Shown: positions 48,033 to 58,313, counted from the first letter of the stretch. The stretch: 64,000 bases of DNA from Candidatus Crickella equi (GCA_018064755.1 JAGHUP010000002.1:1-64000), one strand, 5' to 3'. The notes: generated from the sequence alone by a model not told the origin. Numbers and translations are program-made.

Positions 48033-48130
48033 TGCAACAGCGGGTCAGACCTAAATTGCAAGATTGCAACAACAGGTCTGACCCGAATTGCAGAATTGCA
48101 ACAAAGGGACAGGCTTAACGCCTGTCCCTT
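48033..48130. repeat. composite repeat: family B copy 4 plus C-type terminator hairpin
   Basis: TGCAACAGCGGGTCAGACCTAAATTGCA..CAGGTCTGACCCG..AAAGGGACAGGC-TTAAC-GCCTGTCCCTTT. Confidence 0.9.
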
Positions 48131-48142
48131 TTCTATTGCTTA

Positions 48143-49753
48143 TTAAAGATATCTAAATATCGCTGCGCCTTTGGTCTTGAGCCATTTGTTTGAATAAGCG
48201 TAAACGCCAAATAGTACGACTACCAGCACGAGTATAAAGATATGCGTTGGCATGAGATTCCTCGAGAAGAATCCGAGTACTGCGACTGCCATTCCGAATA
48301 TCCATCCACCGAATAGCAGAAATGCTACCGGCGCGCCCCTCTTCACCGGTGTCTGTTCGCTGGTCCAGTCAAGGTTAGGGTGCTTGAGGTTCAGAACAGT
48401 ACCGAGTGTTGCGCTGGTTCTTCCGAAGAAAGCTGCGAATACAGCCAATAGTACGGCATTGCTATCGTTAATGCCAAGTGCTATTGCGAGTGCAACAGCC
48501 AGAATTGTTCCGGGTATTGCCTGGAGATATACTCCGAACTGAATCTTTGCATTAAGAACAGCCAATGGATCAACCGGCATGGACTGTAGCATCCAGATGT
48601 GCTTGCCCTCGAGCGAAACGCTTGCTGCAGTGATAGTGCCAAGTGATTCCATCATACAGACAATAACGATTACAGCGAGTGGCAGCATCTGTTCCAATTC
48701 TGGAATCGCCTCAGCGAGAGGGCCGATTCTGTCAGCAAGTATATCTCCTTTGATAAAGAGGAATATTGATCCAGCTACCATGAAGATTACTCCAAGTCCT
48801 GAGTTCAGCATGCAAGTAACGCTGTTAACAAAATGAGTTGCCTCTTTCTTAAGGAGCGCCTTGTTTGCGGAAGTTGCCTTAATCTGCTTTTCCTTGAATT
48901 TAGCCTTGGTTCCAGACTTCTTGGTTGTTGACATCTTGATGTATGTCTTGCTTACCAAGAAGTAAGCGGCGGCCAGAATGGCGGCCGAGAATGCCGTGAA
49001 CAGCAGGATTGCGGAGATGCTGCCGCAGGCTGCATGTCCGAGCTGATAGAACGGCCAGATTGATTCCTTTATAACTTCTCCTGCCCTACCCATGTTTTCT
49101 GACAATCTGTTCAGCAGAGCATTAGTCTTGAACTGCAGAACGTAGATGCCAATCAGGAAGAGCAAACATACAATAACTGTAACGATTTTCTGATTCTTAA
49201 ACTTGGTTGCGAAGAAAGCAACCACCCATCCGAACAGGCAAGTTAACGCCAGTATCAGGAGGCCCTGAACGAAGAACATCAGCAGCTGTGATACGAACAA
49301 TAGAGCTGTCATTTTGCCCTGAACAAATCCCACGAACATAGTTGGAAGCCAAGCCAGAGCAGCGTAAACCAGACCCATCACATAGACGCTTACCATTCTT
49401 GAGAGCACCAATGTGCCAGGTGGAATTGGCATAGACAGCAGCATCTCGTTGTCGTGTGCCATGAAGAGCTGAACATAGCTGAGAATTGCATTAAGAACCG
49501 ATGCCATTACAACGCTCAGAATTCCCATTACAGCCCAAGCTATCCACTCCGAACCAGCAGGTGCCGCGCTCAAGAAGAGTGCAGCCATTCCGCCGAACGA
49601 CAGTGCCAGTGCGAGAAATATGATGACATAGAGAATAATCATGCCGATGAGTGCACCACCAGTTCTCTTGCCACCGCCCTTCTTATCCCTAAAGTAGAGC
49701 GCTCCGACTTCCTGCAGATTTTTACGCAATAAAGTCTTAAGCATTTTGGTCAT
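48143..49753 (-). CDS. ABC transporter permease (ABC-2-like)
   Basis: Multi-TM ORF overlapping an ABC ATPase gene. Confidence 0.8.
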   Translation of the reverse strand: MTKMLKTLLRKNLQEVGALYFRDKKGGGKRTGGALIGMIILYVIIFLALALSFGGMAALFLSAAPAGSEWIAWAVMGILSVVMASVLNAILSYVQLFMAHDNEMLLSMPIPPGTLVLSRMVSVYVMGLVYAALAWLPTMFVGFVQGKMTALLFVSQLLMFFVQGLLILALTCLFGWVVAFFATKFKNQKIVTVIVCLLFLIGIYVLQFKTNALLNRLSENMGRAGEVIKESIWPFYQLGHAACGSISAILLFTAFSAAILAAAYFLVSKTYIKMSTTKKSGTKAKFKEKQIKATSANKALLKKEATHFVNSVTCMLNSGLGVIFMVAGSIFLFIKGDILADRIGPLAEAIPELEQMLPLAVIVIVCMMESLGTITAASVSLEGKHIWMLQSMPVDPLAVLNAKIQFGVYLQAIPGTILAVALAIALGINDSNAVLLAVFAAFFGRTSATLGTVLNLKHPNLDWTSEQTPVKRGAPVAFLLFGGWIFGMAVAVLGFFSRNLMPTHIFILVLVVVLFGVYAYSNKWLKTKGAAIFRYL

Positions 49754-50453
49754 CCTCCAGTTCCAGGAATACCTGCTCGAGTGACTCGTCGCCCTTAACC
49801 TCTTCCATAGTTCCGCACTTAATCAGCTTGCCCTGCTTGATAATTGCAACCATATCGCAGAGTTTCTCAGCGACGTCGAGCACGTGAGTTGAGAAGAAAA
49901 TTGCTGCACCGTTCTCGCACATCTCCTTCATTACACCCTTCAGTAAGAAGGTCGCCTTAGGATCGAGTCCCACAAAAGGCTCATCCATGATGATGAGCTT
50001 TGGGTTGTGCAGCAGTGCTCCGATGATGACGAGCTTCTGTTTCATACCGTGGGAATATGATGAAATTGGCTGTGCCAATTTCTCCCTTATCTCGAACATC
50101 TCAGCGCACTTGTTGATGCGCTCGCTTCTAACATCTGCAGGCACCTCGAAAATATCTGCTATGAAGTTCAGATACTGAATTGCAGTCATGAACTCATAGA
50201 TGTTCGGATTATCAGGAATGTAAGCCAGCTCCCTCTTGCAAGCGAGCGCGTCCTTCTTGATATCCTTGCCATCGATTGTAATTGTTCCGTTATCGAAGTC
50301 AGAAATACCAACTGCGCACTTAATGGCTGTTGTCTTTCCTGCACCGTTGTGTCCGATGAAAGCATAGATCTTTCCTGCCTCTACATCGAGCGACAGATCG
50401 TCAACCGCTGTAAAATCGCCGAACTTTTTGGTTAAATGTTCTATCTTTAACAT
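49737..50453 (-). CDS. ABC transporter ATP-binding protein
   Basis: GHNGAGKTTAIKC, SSYSHGMKQKLVIIGALLHNPKLIIMDEPFVGLD. Confidence 0.93.
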   Translation of the reverse strand: MLKIEHLTKKFGDFTAVDDLSLDVEAGKIYAFIGHNGAGKTTAIKCAVGISDFDNGTITIDGKDIKKDALACKRELAYIPDNPNIYEFMTAIQYLNFIADIFEVPADVRSERINKCAEMFEIREKLAQPISSYSHGMKQKLVIIGALLHNPKLIIMDEPFVGLDPKATFLLKGVMKEMCENGAAIFFSTHVLDVAEKLCDMVAIIKQGKLIKCGTMEEVKGDESLEQVFLELEDDQNA

Positions 50454-50464
50454 GTTTCCTCCAA

Positions 50465-50677
50465 CTAGTTAATGTTATCTCCAATTTCTATTTCGAAGGG
50501 CATGTCGATTTCTTCTCCAACATATGCCCCGTTCTTCCTGCGCTGTTTGACGCATTCAGTCAGAAGGTATTCAATCTGACCATTTACCGATCTGAAATCA
50601 TCTTCTGCCCACTGCATGATCTGCGCATATAGTTGGGCTGATAATCTTAGCGGTATCTGTTTCTTGTCATTTGCCAT
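50465..50677 (-). CDS. Arc-like ribbon-helix-helix protein
   Basis: KKQIPLRLSAQLYAQIMQWAEDDFRSVNGQIEYLLTECV. Confidence 0.82.
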   Translation of the reverse strand: MANDKKQIPLRLSAQLYAQIMQWAEDDFRSVNGQIEYLLTECVKQRRKNGAYVGEEIDMPFEIEIGDNIN

Positions 50678-50687
50678 AGTTCTCTCC

Positions 50688-51689
50688 TTAATAGAGGCTT
50701 CCTGAATTGATGATTGGCTGAGCGTCGTGGTTGCCGCACAGCACGACCATCATATTGCTAACCATAGCGGCTTTGCGTTCCTCGTCTAATGTAACGATGT
50801 CGTTCTCGTTTAACTTAGCGAGTGCCATTTCCACCATTCCGACTGCTCCCTCAACTATCATCTTACGAGCATCAATGATTGCGCTGGCCTGCTGTCTCTG
50901 CAACATTACACTTGCAATCTCAGGTGCATAGGCAAGATGAGTAATTCTAGCCTCGATAATTTCGATGCCAGCGCAAGCAACTTTGGTCTGAATCTCTTCT
51001 TTAATTCTGTTGGCAACAACCTCGCTGGATCCTCTGAGTGATCCCTCATCAGCAATTCCGTCACCTGTTGTATCAATATTAGGTGCTACATCATAAGGAT
51101 AAACTCTTACGATGTTGCGAAGAGCACTATCGCACTGAAGTGAGAGGTACTCCTTGTAGTTGTCTACGTCAAATACAGCTTTGGCAGTATCAGTAACACG
51201 CCAGATAACTGCAATACCAATCTCAATAGGATTACCGAGGCAGTCGTTGATCTTCTGGCGGCTGTTGTTAAGAGTCATAGCCTTGAGTGAAACCTTCTTG
51301 CTAACCGTTGGCTTCACATTATTCTTGCTACCGAACAGAATGCTTGGCTTCTTCTCAACCTCTACATCACCGCTCTGATTTAATTTGGTCTCAGCCGCTG
51401 GGTTAACAGCAACACAGAATGGATTAACGAAGTAGAAACCCTCTTCCTTGATTGAACCGTAGTACTTACCGAAGAGAGTCAGAACCAGCGCTTCCTGTGG
51501 ACCAACAACCTTAAGTCCAAGGAATAAAATCCAGCCAACGCAGAGGTACAGAATTCCTACCACCGTTACAATCGGCATACCACAGATCCCTCCAATCGGA
51601 ATTAAGAGAATTGCGACAATATATAATACGATTGACAGCACCATCATTCCGATGCCGTTCTTCTTTCCACTTAATTCTTTTTCACTCAT
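50688..51689 (-). CDS. SPFH/Band 7 domain membrane protein
   Basis: [31 protein letters not shown]...[40 protein letters not shown]. Confidence 0.88.
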   Translation of the reverse strand: MSEKELSGKKNGIGMMVLSIVLYIVAILLIPIGGICGMPIVTVVGILYLCVGWILFLGLKVVGPQEALVLTLFGKYYGSIKEEGFYFVNPFCVAVNPAAETKLNQSGDVEVEKKPSILFGSKNNVKPTVSKKVSLKAMTLNNSRQKINDCLGNPIEIGIAVIWRVTDTAKAVFDVDNYKEYLSLQCDSALRNIVRVYPYDVAPNIDTTGDGIADEGSLRGSSEVVANRIKEEIQTKVACAGIEIIEARITHLAYAPEIASVMLQRQQASAIIDARKMIVEGAVGMVEMALAKLNENDIVTLDEERKAAMVSNMMVVLCGNHDAQPIINSGSLY

Positions 51690-51745
51690 AATAAGCTCCT
51701 TTCAATTTGTATATAATGAAGGCGGACTTTCGCCCGCCGCTTGTT

Positions 51746-51783
51746 TGATATCAATATGATATCATTTTTGTATCGCTTGTCAA
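51746..51783 (-). promoter_or_regulatory. promoter with tandem TGATATCA operator for the SPFH-RHH operon
   Basis: Minus-strand TTGACA-16 nt-TATCAT; TGATATCA at 51746-51753 and 51757-51764 (11-bp spacing) overlapping the -10. Confidence 0.6.
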
Positions 51784-51797
51784 CACTCAATTTCTAA

Positions 51798-52023
51798 TTG
51801 TCGCTATTCGAGTTTTCGTAGTAAAAGTACATGTTTTTTCGTGTCATTTTTTACTCTTTTTGTCGCTATACAAGATTTCAATCAAAAACTACATACTCAT
51901 TTTTCACGTTATTTACTAAAATAAGTATGTACTTTTGGTATCAGACTACATATAGCGACAACTCATTCTGAATTTGTGGTGAAAAAGCATGTACTTTTAT
52001 TGCTTTGTTGTGTATAGCGACAA
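51798..52023. repeat. dyad-symmetric array of four two-box units TTGTCGCTAT-N15-AAAAGTACATR
   Basis: Boxes TTGTCGCTAT begin at 51798 and 51860 (+); reverse-complement boxes end at 51961 and 52023 (-); second box always at positions 26-36 of the unit. Confidence 0.85.
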
Positions 52024-52042
52024 CCAGCGCAAAACAATGGCC

Positions 52043-52294
52043 CTACTTCTGCTTTGTAATTGAAGAGCCGATTGCCAGTCCCAATAACATTCCAACAGAG
52101 ATGCCTATTCCGGTATTGTTGCCAAGTGCCGTGCCCAATGCAGTGCCAAAACACATTCCGAGACACATGCCTTCGGTACCGTAATTCTCAGGTTTATCTT
52201 TTTCCTTCTTCTTATGAGCGCTACGTGCAAAGAATATCGCGAGCAGCAGTCCCATACATATCCATGGCAGTGCCGCCATAAAAAAGTCTTTCAT
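52043..52294 (-). CDS. small glycine-rich membrane protein
   Basis: MKDFFMAALPWICMGLLLAIFFARSAHKKKEKDK...GISVGMLLGLAIGSSITKQK; RBS upstream. Confidence 0.65.
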   Translation of the reverse strand: MKDFFMAALPWICMGLLLAIFFARSAHKKKEKDKPENYGTEGMCLGMCFGTALGTALGNNTGIGISVGMLLGLAIGSSITKQK

Positions 52295-52321
52295 ATTTCT
52301 TGCTTCTCCTTTGCGTCCAAT

Positions 52322-52516
52322 CTATTCTTCCCAGAACAGTTCGTCCAAAGTCGTTCCGAGGGCTTTACAAATTGATCTGCAAAGCGAAATGGTCGGATTG
52401 TAATCGCCCTTCTCTATCGCATTAATGGTCTGACGGGATACTCCGACAATGCGAGCGAGTTCGTCCTGCGATAGATCCTTGCCGGCTCTTGCCGCTTTCA
52501 TCTTAAGATTCTTCAT
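52322..52516 (-). CDS. XRE-family HTH regulator
   Basis: KDLSQDELARIVGVSRQTINAIEKGDYNPTISLCRSICKAL. Confidence 0.92.
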   Translation of the reverse strand: MKNLKMKAARAGKDLSQDELARIVGVSRQTINAIEKGDYNPTISLCRSICKALGTTLDELFWEE

Positions 52517-52518
52517 CG

Positions 52519-53082
52519 TTACTCGTCTCCCTCTTCATCGGTATTTCTCTTGTCCTTCATTTCCTTAATGCCAGCTGCTCCAAGAACAACAAACATCAAA
52601 ATTGCACACATCAGATTAACTACCGAGCCTGAAATAACGCCATCAACAACAAAGTTGCCATTAATGATAGATGCAAGCGCAAGACCCAGATTAAGCACCC
52701 CAATTGCTCCGAGAATGATTACATAATTCTTTTTATTGTTGTTAATTCCCCAGTAAGCGCCATTGAAAATGCAGTATACGCAAAATACCATGATGCTGAT
52801 AATTATCATACCAAATGCGATTACTCCGAAGTCCGTCTTCGCAAGATAGTCAGTTCCAAAGCTTCCAGCGATAGTCTTGTACATCTGAACGACAACAAGT
52901 AATGCTGCCAATGTCCAATACGCAATCTTATATCCTTCTCCGATTGCGATTTTCTGTCTCTCGTCGTATTCAGTCTTCACTCTTTTATCTTTGTTGCCCA
53001 GTTTAAAGAAAAGTGCAACCAATACTCCTACCATCACAATAGTGACGATAATTCCTACGATTACTCCCAATGTATATGCCAT
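52519..53082 (-). CDS. multi-TM membrane protein (XRE-associated)
   Basis: Several TM segments; YDERQKIAIGEGYKIAYWTLAALL; directly upstream of the XRE gene. Confidence 0.7.
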   Translation of the reverse strand: MAYTLGVIVGIIVTIVMVGVLVALFFKLGNKDKRVKTEYDERQKIAIGEGYKIAYWTLAALLVVVQMYKTIAGSFGTDYLAKTDFGVIAFGMIIISIMVFCVYCIFNGAYWGINNNKKNYVIILGAIGVLNLGLALASIINGNFVVDGVISGSVVNLMCAILMFVVLGAAGIKEMKDKRNTDEEGDE

Positions 53083-53180
53083 AATAAATACTCCCTTCTG
53101 AAATATTTCTCTTTTCATTAGGGAGTATATATCTTATTTTACTAAATGTCAAATATATATTACATTTTGTTAAATATTTT

Positions 53181-56100
53181 TTATTTCATTGCGATAGCTT
53201 CAGCCTTCTCGAATAGATACAGATAGGCTTCCTTGACCAAAACGCCAGTGCCCTCCTCGATAGCCTGCGAGTAGAGATTGACCTGCGTCTTGTACTCGCT
53301 AGGATTTACGTGACCGGACTTGTAGTCGACGAGAACCATCTGTCCGTCCTCTTCCCAGCAGCAGTCGATAACACCTTGAACCAAGATGTCTCTGCCCTGC
53401 CAGTTGGTCTTAAGAGTGAAGGCTTTCTCTTTCTTCAGCTTGCCTTCCTTGGCTGCCATAATAGCTCTCATTCCAAGTTCAGATCCGAAAAATGCTCTTA
53501 TCTTGGCAAGATCAAGTGTCTTGAACACATCTTCTTCAATGGCACCCTTGTCCAATAAGTCTCGCGCCGCATCATCAATGTAGCTTGAGCTAATCTTAGT
53601 AAAGTCAAGGTATTCCATTATCCTATGGTAAGCGATGCCTATATCGGCGGCGCTCGCCTTCTTCTTGTTATCTGTAATTCTCCAGAGATTTACTACTTCG
53701 TTATCTCCCTGAGTAGCTTCTGCCTCGCGTTCAGCTTTCAGTTCCTCGCGTCTTACTTCGCTTACAGAATACTTTGACTTGGCTTCGAGCTCTTCCTTGT
53801 AAGGATATTCGTAGCTAAGTCTTCTATCTATTTCCTCATATATCTTGAGGGTCTCTGGGCTCATCACTTTGGAGCGAGAAGCCAAGAGCTGCTGAACTCT
53901 TGTTGCGGACTGAGCTGGCTCAGTGCGCTCAAGTGGCTTTACATAATAGTCGTTATATTCAGTATCCAGGACTTCTCTCATTACCTTGAGGAAATTGTTA
54001 GGATTAGCTGAGAACTCGAGCAGTTTCTCTTCACTATCTACTGTTCCAACTAAGAACAACTTGTTGCGTGCACGAGTCATAGCAACATAGAGAACTCTAA
54101 GTTCTTCCTTGTAACTCTCTGCATTGCCCTTCGCATTGATAGCGCGCTGCATGATGCTCGATCTCCAGTAACGACGGTCCGGACTGACATAAGGCATAGC
54201 AACACCTAGCTCACTATCGAAAGAAAGCTTCATCTCATTATTATCCATACGGAAGTGGTGGCCAAGTCCGCCAACAATTACAAAAGGATACTCAAGACCC
54301 TTGCTCTTGTGAATTGTGGAAATACGAACGACATCGTCTTCCTGGCTGACCATGCTCGCCTGGCCATTCGAGATGTTCTTGGTCTTCATGACCTCGATGA
54401 ATCTAAGAAATGAGCTCAGCGAAGCAACAGTTCCCTCGCAGTACTGACGCGCCCTATCCACGAGGACTCTTAGGTTGGCCTGGCGACGGTCGCCGTCGAA
54501 CATCGCACCGACTCTCAGATAGTAACCGGAATCAACGAGCACCTTCCAGATGAAATCAGGCGTCGCCATCATATTGGACTTATCACGCCAGTCACGAATC
54601 TTCTCATAGGCGTAATTAACCTTCTCCTTCAGCGCCGCGTCATCGCCGTTCTCAGCGTACCAAGCAACAGCCTCCCAATAAGGCGGTCTGCGGTAGCCGA
54701 TCTCGGTATTGGCCACGTGCTGTCTGTGAGCGATACGAACGCTCGCGAGTTCCGCCGGTGTCCAGCCAAAAACTTCAGAATGAAGTGTCGCAATCAGCGG
54801 CACGTCACGTTTCATGTTATCTATGCAAGTGAACAGCGATAATGCGACTCCGATCTCGATAGTATCGAAATAATTATCAGCCTCTTCGATATGGGACTGA
54901 ACTTCGACATTTCGGAGAGCTCTCGCCATCACCTCACCGCGGACTTTGGTAGCACGGAATAGGATGACGATATCACGAGCTGCCGCTTTTCTAATCTCGC
55001 CAGTCTTGGTATCACAGAACTCTGTTCCGATTGTGTCACGGACCAGTTCAGCGATGTACTTAGCTTCGGCTTCTTCAACGCTGAGGTTCTCAATCTCTTC
55101 GCTCGCAGCATCTTCGTTCACAGCCTCGGCCTCTTCATCATCCAGCGAGGCCTTGGTCAGCACATGCACCTCAGGCTTGAAGTCGTACTCATCCTGATAA
55201 CCAGGGCCCTTGCTAAGTCCAGTGTATAACTGGGCACGGCTGTCATAGCCTTCCATGATGTTTGCGAAAACCTCATTGATGTATCTAATAGTTCCGTCAT
55301 TACTACGGAAGTTCATATTGAGGTCAATTGCAACAGCGTCCTCGCTCGCCTCACCTGAGTATTCGTTATAAACACGCTCGAAGATGGCTGGCTCAGCCTG
55401 TCTGAATCTATAGATACTCTGCTTAACATCGCCTACTTTGAAGATGTTATCCTTGTGAGCAAAGCAACTAATCAGGGTCTCCTGAATATTGTTAGTATCC
55501 TGATACTCGTCAATGAATATGTATTTAAATCTATTATAGAGAGTCTTGGCTGGCGTTTCCTTCTCGAGGATTTGAACAGCCAGATGTTCCATGTCCGCAA
55601 AGTCAAGAACACCAGCTTCTTTCTTGCGAGCCTGGTATCTCTCCTCGAAAGCCTTCATCAGGTTAAGATAATAGATAGTGTGCTCGTAAGTCGCATTCAT
55701 CTCCTGCAACCTTGTATCGAAGTCCGGCAGGAAGTAACGATTCACTATGCTGTTAACCGCGCTCTTGTAAACATTGCGGAGCGGAGTAATCTCCTTGCTG
55801 AAACTCTTGTAAGCCTCCTTGGCCCCCGCTTCTTCCTTGGTGAAGTACTTAGTGAAAGATCTAAGGTCAATCCACTCAATACCCTCAAGATGGTCTGCAA
55901 AAGCATCAGTCCATTCCCTCTTGGAGACCTTAGCCTTCAATGCACTAATCAGCTCATGCTCGCTTCCGAGCATCTGATAGAACTTGTTCTCGATTCCATT
56001 TATCACATAGAGATTCTTAATCTCTTCAATTGCCTTCAGTGCAGTATCCAGCGTGCGCTCCATATCCATGAGCATTGCTTCGGCTACTTTGCTCTGGCCA

Positions 56101-56726
56101 AAACCATCCCTCATGACGCGAAGGTTTTCGGCTGACTGCTCGGCCCAATCCCAGTAGTTGTGAATTGAACGGAGTTTGGCATATGACTTTAGAATGTCAT
56201 TCTTAAATTCATTCTCACTGCGCTCCTTGGAATATAGACGCAGGAAGGAACGGAACGAACCGCCTGCGATGAGATTGTCTGAGACAAAGGCCTCTTCAAA
56301 GAGGCCGTCCAGAGCCTCCCTCTGCATGAGCTCGCTCTGGACCTCATCGCAGGCCTTAAAATCAGGTTCAATATCTATCTCATAGAAGAACTCCTTGATA
56401 ACGCGCACAGCAAAACTATCGAAGGTTGAGATATAAGCCCTGTAGAGCTTGTTGAGTTGCTCGCGCATCTTAGCTCTATTCTCAGGATGCTCTTTCATTT
56501 CCTTCTTAATAGCCCTTGCTAGCTTAAGACGCATCTCCGCAGCGGCTGCCTTGGTAAAAGTCACTACAAGCATCTCATCAACATCAGCCTCACCCTTCAG
56601 AATGATATTGATGATCCTCTCAATCAGCACTGCGGTCTTGCCCGAACCGGCAGCCGCACTGACCAGTACCGACTTATCCAGCGTCTCAATCGCCCTATTC
56701 TGTTGTTCTGTAAATTTAACTCCCAT
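53181..56726 (-). CDS. addA: ATP-dependent helicase/nuclease subunit A
   Basis: FTEQQNRAIE, SAAAGSGKTAVLIERI, FIDEYQDTNNIQ, STIHKSKGLEYPFVIVGGL, C-terminal VLVDYKSG nuclease motif. Confidence 0.95.
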   Translation of the reverse strand: MGVKFTEQQNRAIETLDKSVLVSAAAGSGKTAVLIERIINIILKGEADVDEMLVVTFTKAAAAEMRLKLARAIKKEMKEHPENRAKMREQLNKLYRAYISTFDSFAVRVIKEFFYEIDIEPDFKACDEVQSELMQREALDGLFEEAFVSDNLIAGGSFRSFLRLYSKERSENEFKNDILKSYAKLRSIHNYWDWAEQSAENLRVMRDGFGQSKVAEAMLMDMERTLDTALKAIEEIKNLYVINGIENKFYQMLGSEHELISALKAKVSKREWTDAFADHLEGIEWIDLRSFTKYFTKEEAGAKEAYKSFSKEITPLRNVYKSAVNSIVNRYFLPDFDTRLQEMNATYEHTIYYLNLMKAFEERYQARKKEAGVLDFADMEHLAVQILEKETPAKTLYNRFKYIFIDEYQDTNNIQETLISCFAHKDNIFKVGDVKQSIYRFRQAEPAIFERVYNEYSGEASEDAVAIDLNMNFRSNDGTIRYINEVFANIMEGYDSRAQLYTGLSKGPGYQDEYDFKPEVHVLTKASLDDEEAEAVNEDAASEEIENLSVEEAEAKYIAELVRDTIGTEFCDTKTGEIRKAAARDIVILFRATKVRGEVMARALRNVEVQSHIEEADNYFDTIEIGVALSLFTCIDNMKRDVPLIATLHSEVFGWTPAELASVRIAHRQHVANTEIGYRRPPYWEAVAWYAENGDDAALKEKVNYAYEKIRDWRDKSNMMATPDFIWKVLVDSGYYLRVGAMFDGDRRQANLRVLVDRARQYCEGTVASLSSFLRFIEVMKTKNISNGQASMVSQEDDVVRISTIHKSKGLEYPFVIVGGLGHHFRMDNNEMKLSFDSELGVAMPYVSPDRRYWRSSIMQRAINAKGNAESYKEELRVLYVAMTRARNKLFLVGTVDSEEKLLEFSANPNNFLKVMREVLDTEYNDYYVKPLERTEPAQSATRVQQLLASRSKVMSPETLKIYEEIDRRLSYEYPYKEELEAKSKYSVSEVRREELKAEREAEATQGDNEVVNLWRITDNKKKASAADIGIAYHRIMEYLDFTKISSSYIDDAARDLLDKGAIEEDVFKTLDLAKIRAFFGSELGMRAIMAAKEGKLKKEKAFTLKTNWQGRDILVQGVIDCCWEEDGQMVLVDYKSGHVNPSEYKTQVNLYSQAIEEGTGVLVKEAYLYLFEKAEAIAMK

Positions 56727-56795
56727 TACGAGATAATTTTACCATATTGTGATATACTAATTGAGTAATTTTTTAGACATTAATCGAGGTGAAAT

Positions 56796-58313
56796 ATGAA
56801 ACATAGACCTACAATGTTAATGATTCTCGATGGATACGGAATCCGTGAGAACAACGATGGTAACGCAATCGCTGCAGCCAAAAAACCTAACCTTGACCGC
56901 ATCTTTGCCAACTATCCATTTATTACAATCGAAGCAAGTGGTGAACCTGTTGGACTTCCTGCTGGACAAATGGGAAATTCCGAAGTTGGTCACCTTAACA
57001 TAGGCGCAGGCAACGTTATCTACCAGAACCTGCTGAAGATCACAAGAGCCGTTCAGTCCGGCACATTCTTCGAGAACGAGAGACTTCTCGCAGCTATGAA
57101 CAACGCCAAGCTCGAGGGTCGCACACTTCACGTAATGGGTCTCGTATCTGACGGTGGAGTACACAGTCACTTTGAGCACCTGAAAGCCGTCCTCGACATG
57201 GCTAAGAAGAACAATGTTCCTGAAGTAATCGTTCACTGCTACCTCGACGGACGTGACGTTCCACCACAGAGCGCGATGGACTACCTCGGACCTCTCGAGG
57301 ACTATATGAAGGAAATCGGTCTCGGCAAAATCGGCATTATCTCCGGTCGTTTCTACGCGATGGACCGTGACAAGAGATGGGAGCGTCTCGTTAAGGCTTA
57401 CGACGCACTCACTTTGAGCGAAGGCCTCACTGCCAAGGATGCTAAGGACGCAATCGATCAGTCCTATGCCAAGGGCGAATTCGATGAGTTCGTTCTACCA
57501 ACTATCGTTAACGCTGTTCCTATCAAGGACAACGATTCCGTAGTATTCATCAACTTCAGACCTGACCGTGCTCGTGAGATCACTCGTGCACTCGTAGATC
57601 CTGATTTTGCTGATATGGAGCGCAAGAAGAAAGTCAGCGGACTCACTTATGTCTGCATGGCTGAATACGATGCAACAATGCCTAACGTAACAGTTGCCTT
57701 CCCACCAGAAGAAGTTGACCCAACTCTGGGCAAGACTATCGCAGATCTCGGCCTCAAGCAGCTCAGAATTGCTGAGACAGAGAAATATGCTCACGTAACA
57801 TTCTTCTTCAACGGCGGTGTTGAAGCTCCTAACAAGAACGAGGATCGTATACTGATCAAATCACCATCAGTTGCAACTTATGACCTGCAGCCAGAGATGT
57901 CTGCTCCAGAAGTTGCTAAGACTGTTATCGAGAAAATCAACGAGGACATCTACGATGTCATCATCCTGAACTTTGCTAACCCAGATATGGTTGGTCATAC
58001 AGGAGTATTCGATGCAGCCGTTCAGGCTATCGAAACCCTCGACGGACTTGTTGGACAGATCGAGGAAGCTATCCTCGCTCACGATGGCCAGATCCTGCTC
58101 ACTGCCGACCACGGCAACGCAGACTACATGGTAGACGAATTCGGCAACGTTGTAACTAAACATTCAACTTCCCTAGTACCTCTCTGCCACATCTGCAAAG
58201 AGCCAGTACCATTCAAGAAGTCAACCGGCAAACTCGCCGACATCGCGCCAACCCTCCTCACCCTCATGGGCGTCGAGGTACCATCCGGCATGGAAGGCGA
58301 CGTACTTATCTAA
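56796..58313 (+). CDS. gpmI: 2,3-bisphosphoglycerate-independent phosphoglycerate mutase
   Basis: MILDGYGIRENNDGNAI, GNSEVGHLNIGAG, GRDVPPQSA, LTADHGNAD. Confidence 0.96.
   Translation: MKHRPTMLMILDGYGIRENNDGNAIAAAKKPNLDRIFANYPFITIEASGEPVGLPAGQMGNSEVGHLNIGAGNVIYQNLLKITRAVQSGTFFENERLLAAMNNAKLEGRTLHVMGLVSDGGVHSHFEHLKAVLDMAKKNNVPEVIVHCYLDGRDVPPQSAMDYLGPLEDYMKEIGLGKIGIISGRFYAMDRDKRWERLVKAYDALTLSEGLTAKDAKDAIDQSYAKGEFDEFVLPTIVNAVPIKDNDSVVFINFRPDRAREITRALVDPDFADMERKKKVSGLTYVCMAEYDATMPNVTVAFPPEEVDPTLGKTIADLGLKQLRIAETEKYAHVTFFFNGGVEAPNKNEDRILIKSPSVATYDLQPEMSAPEVAKTVIEKINEDIYDVIILNFANPDMVGHTGVFDAAVQAIETLDGLVGQIEEAILAHDGQILLTADHGNADYMVDEFGNVVTKHSTSLVPLCHICKEPVPFKKSTGKLADIAPTLLTLMGVEVPSGMEGDVLI

Noticed and set aside
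51798-52023. CRISPR-like array
   Set aside because: Only four units, two per orientation, with 10-11 nt boxes and inverted symmetry; no direct-repeat array and no cas genes.
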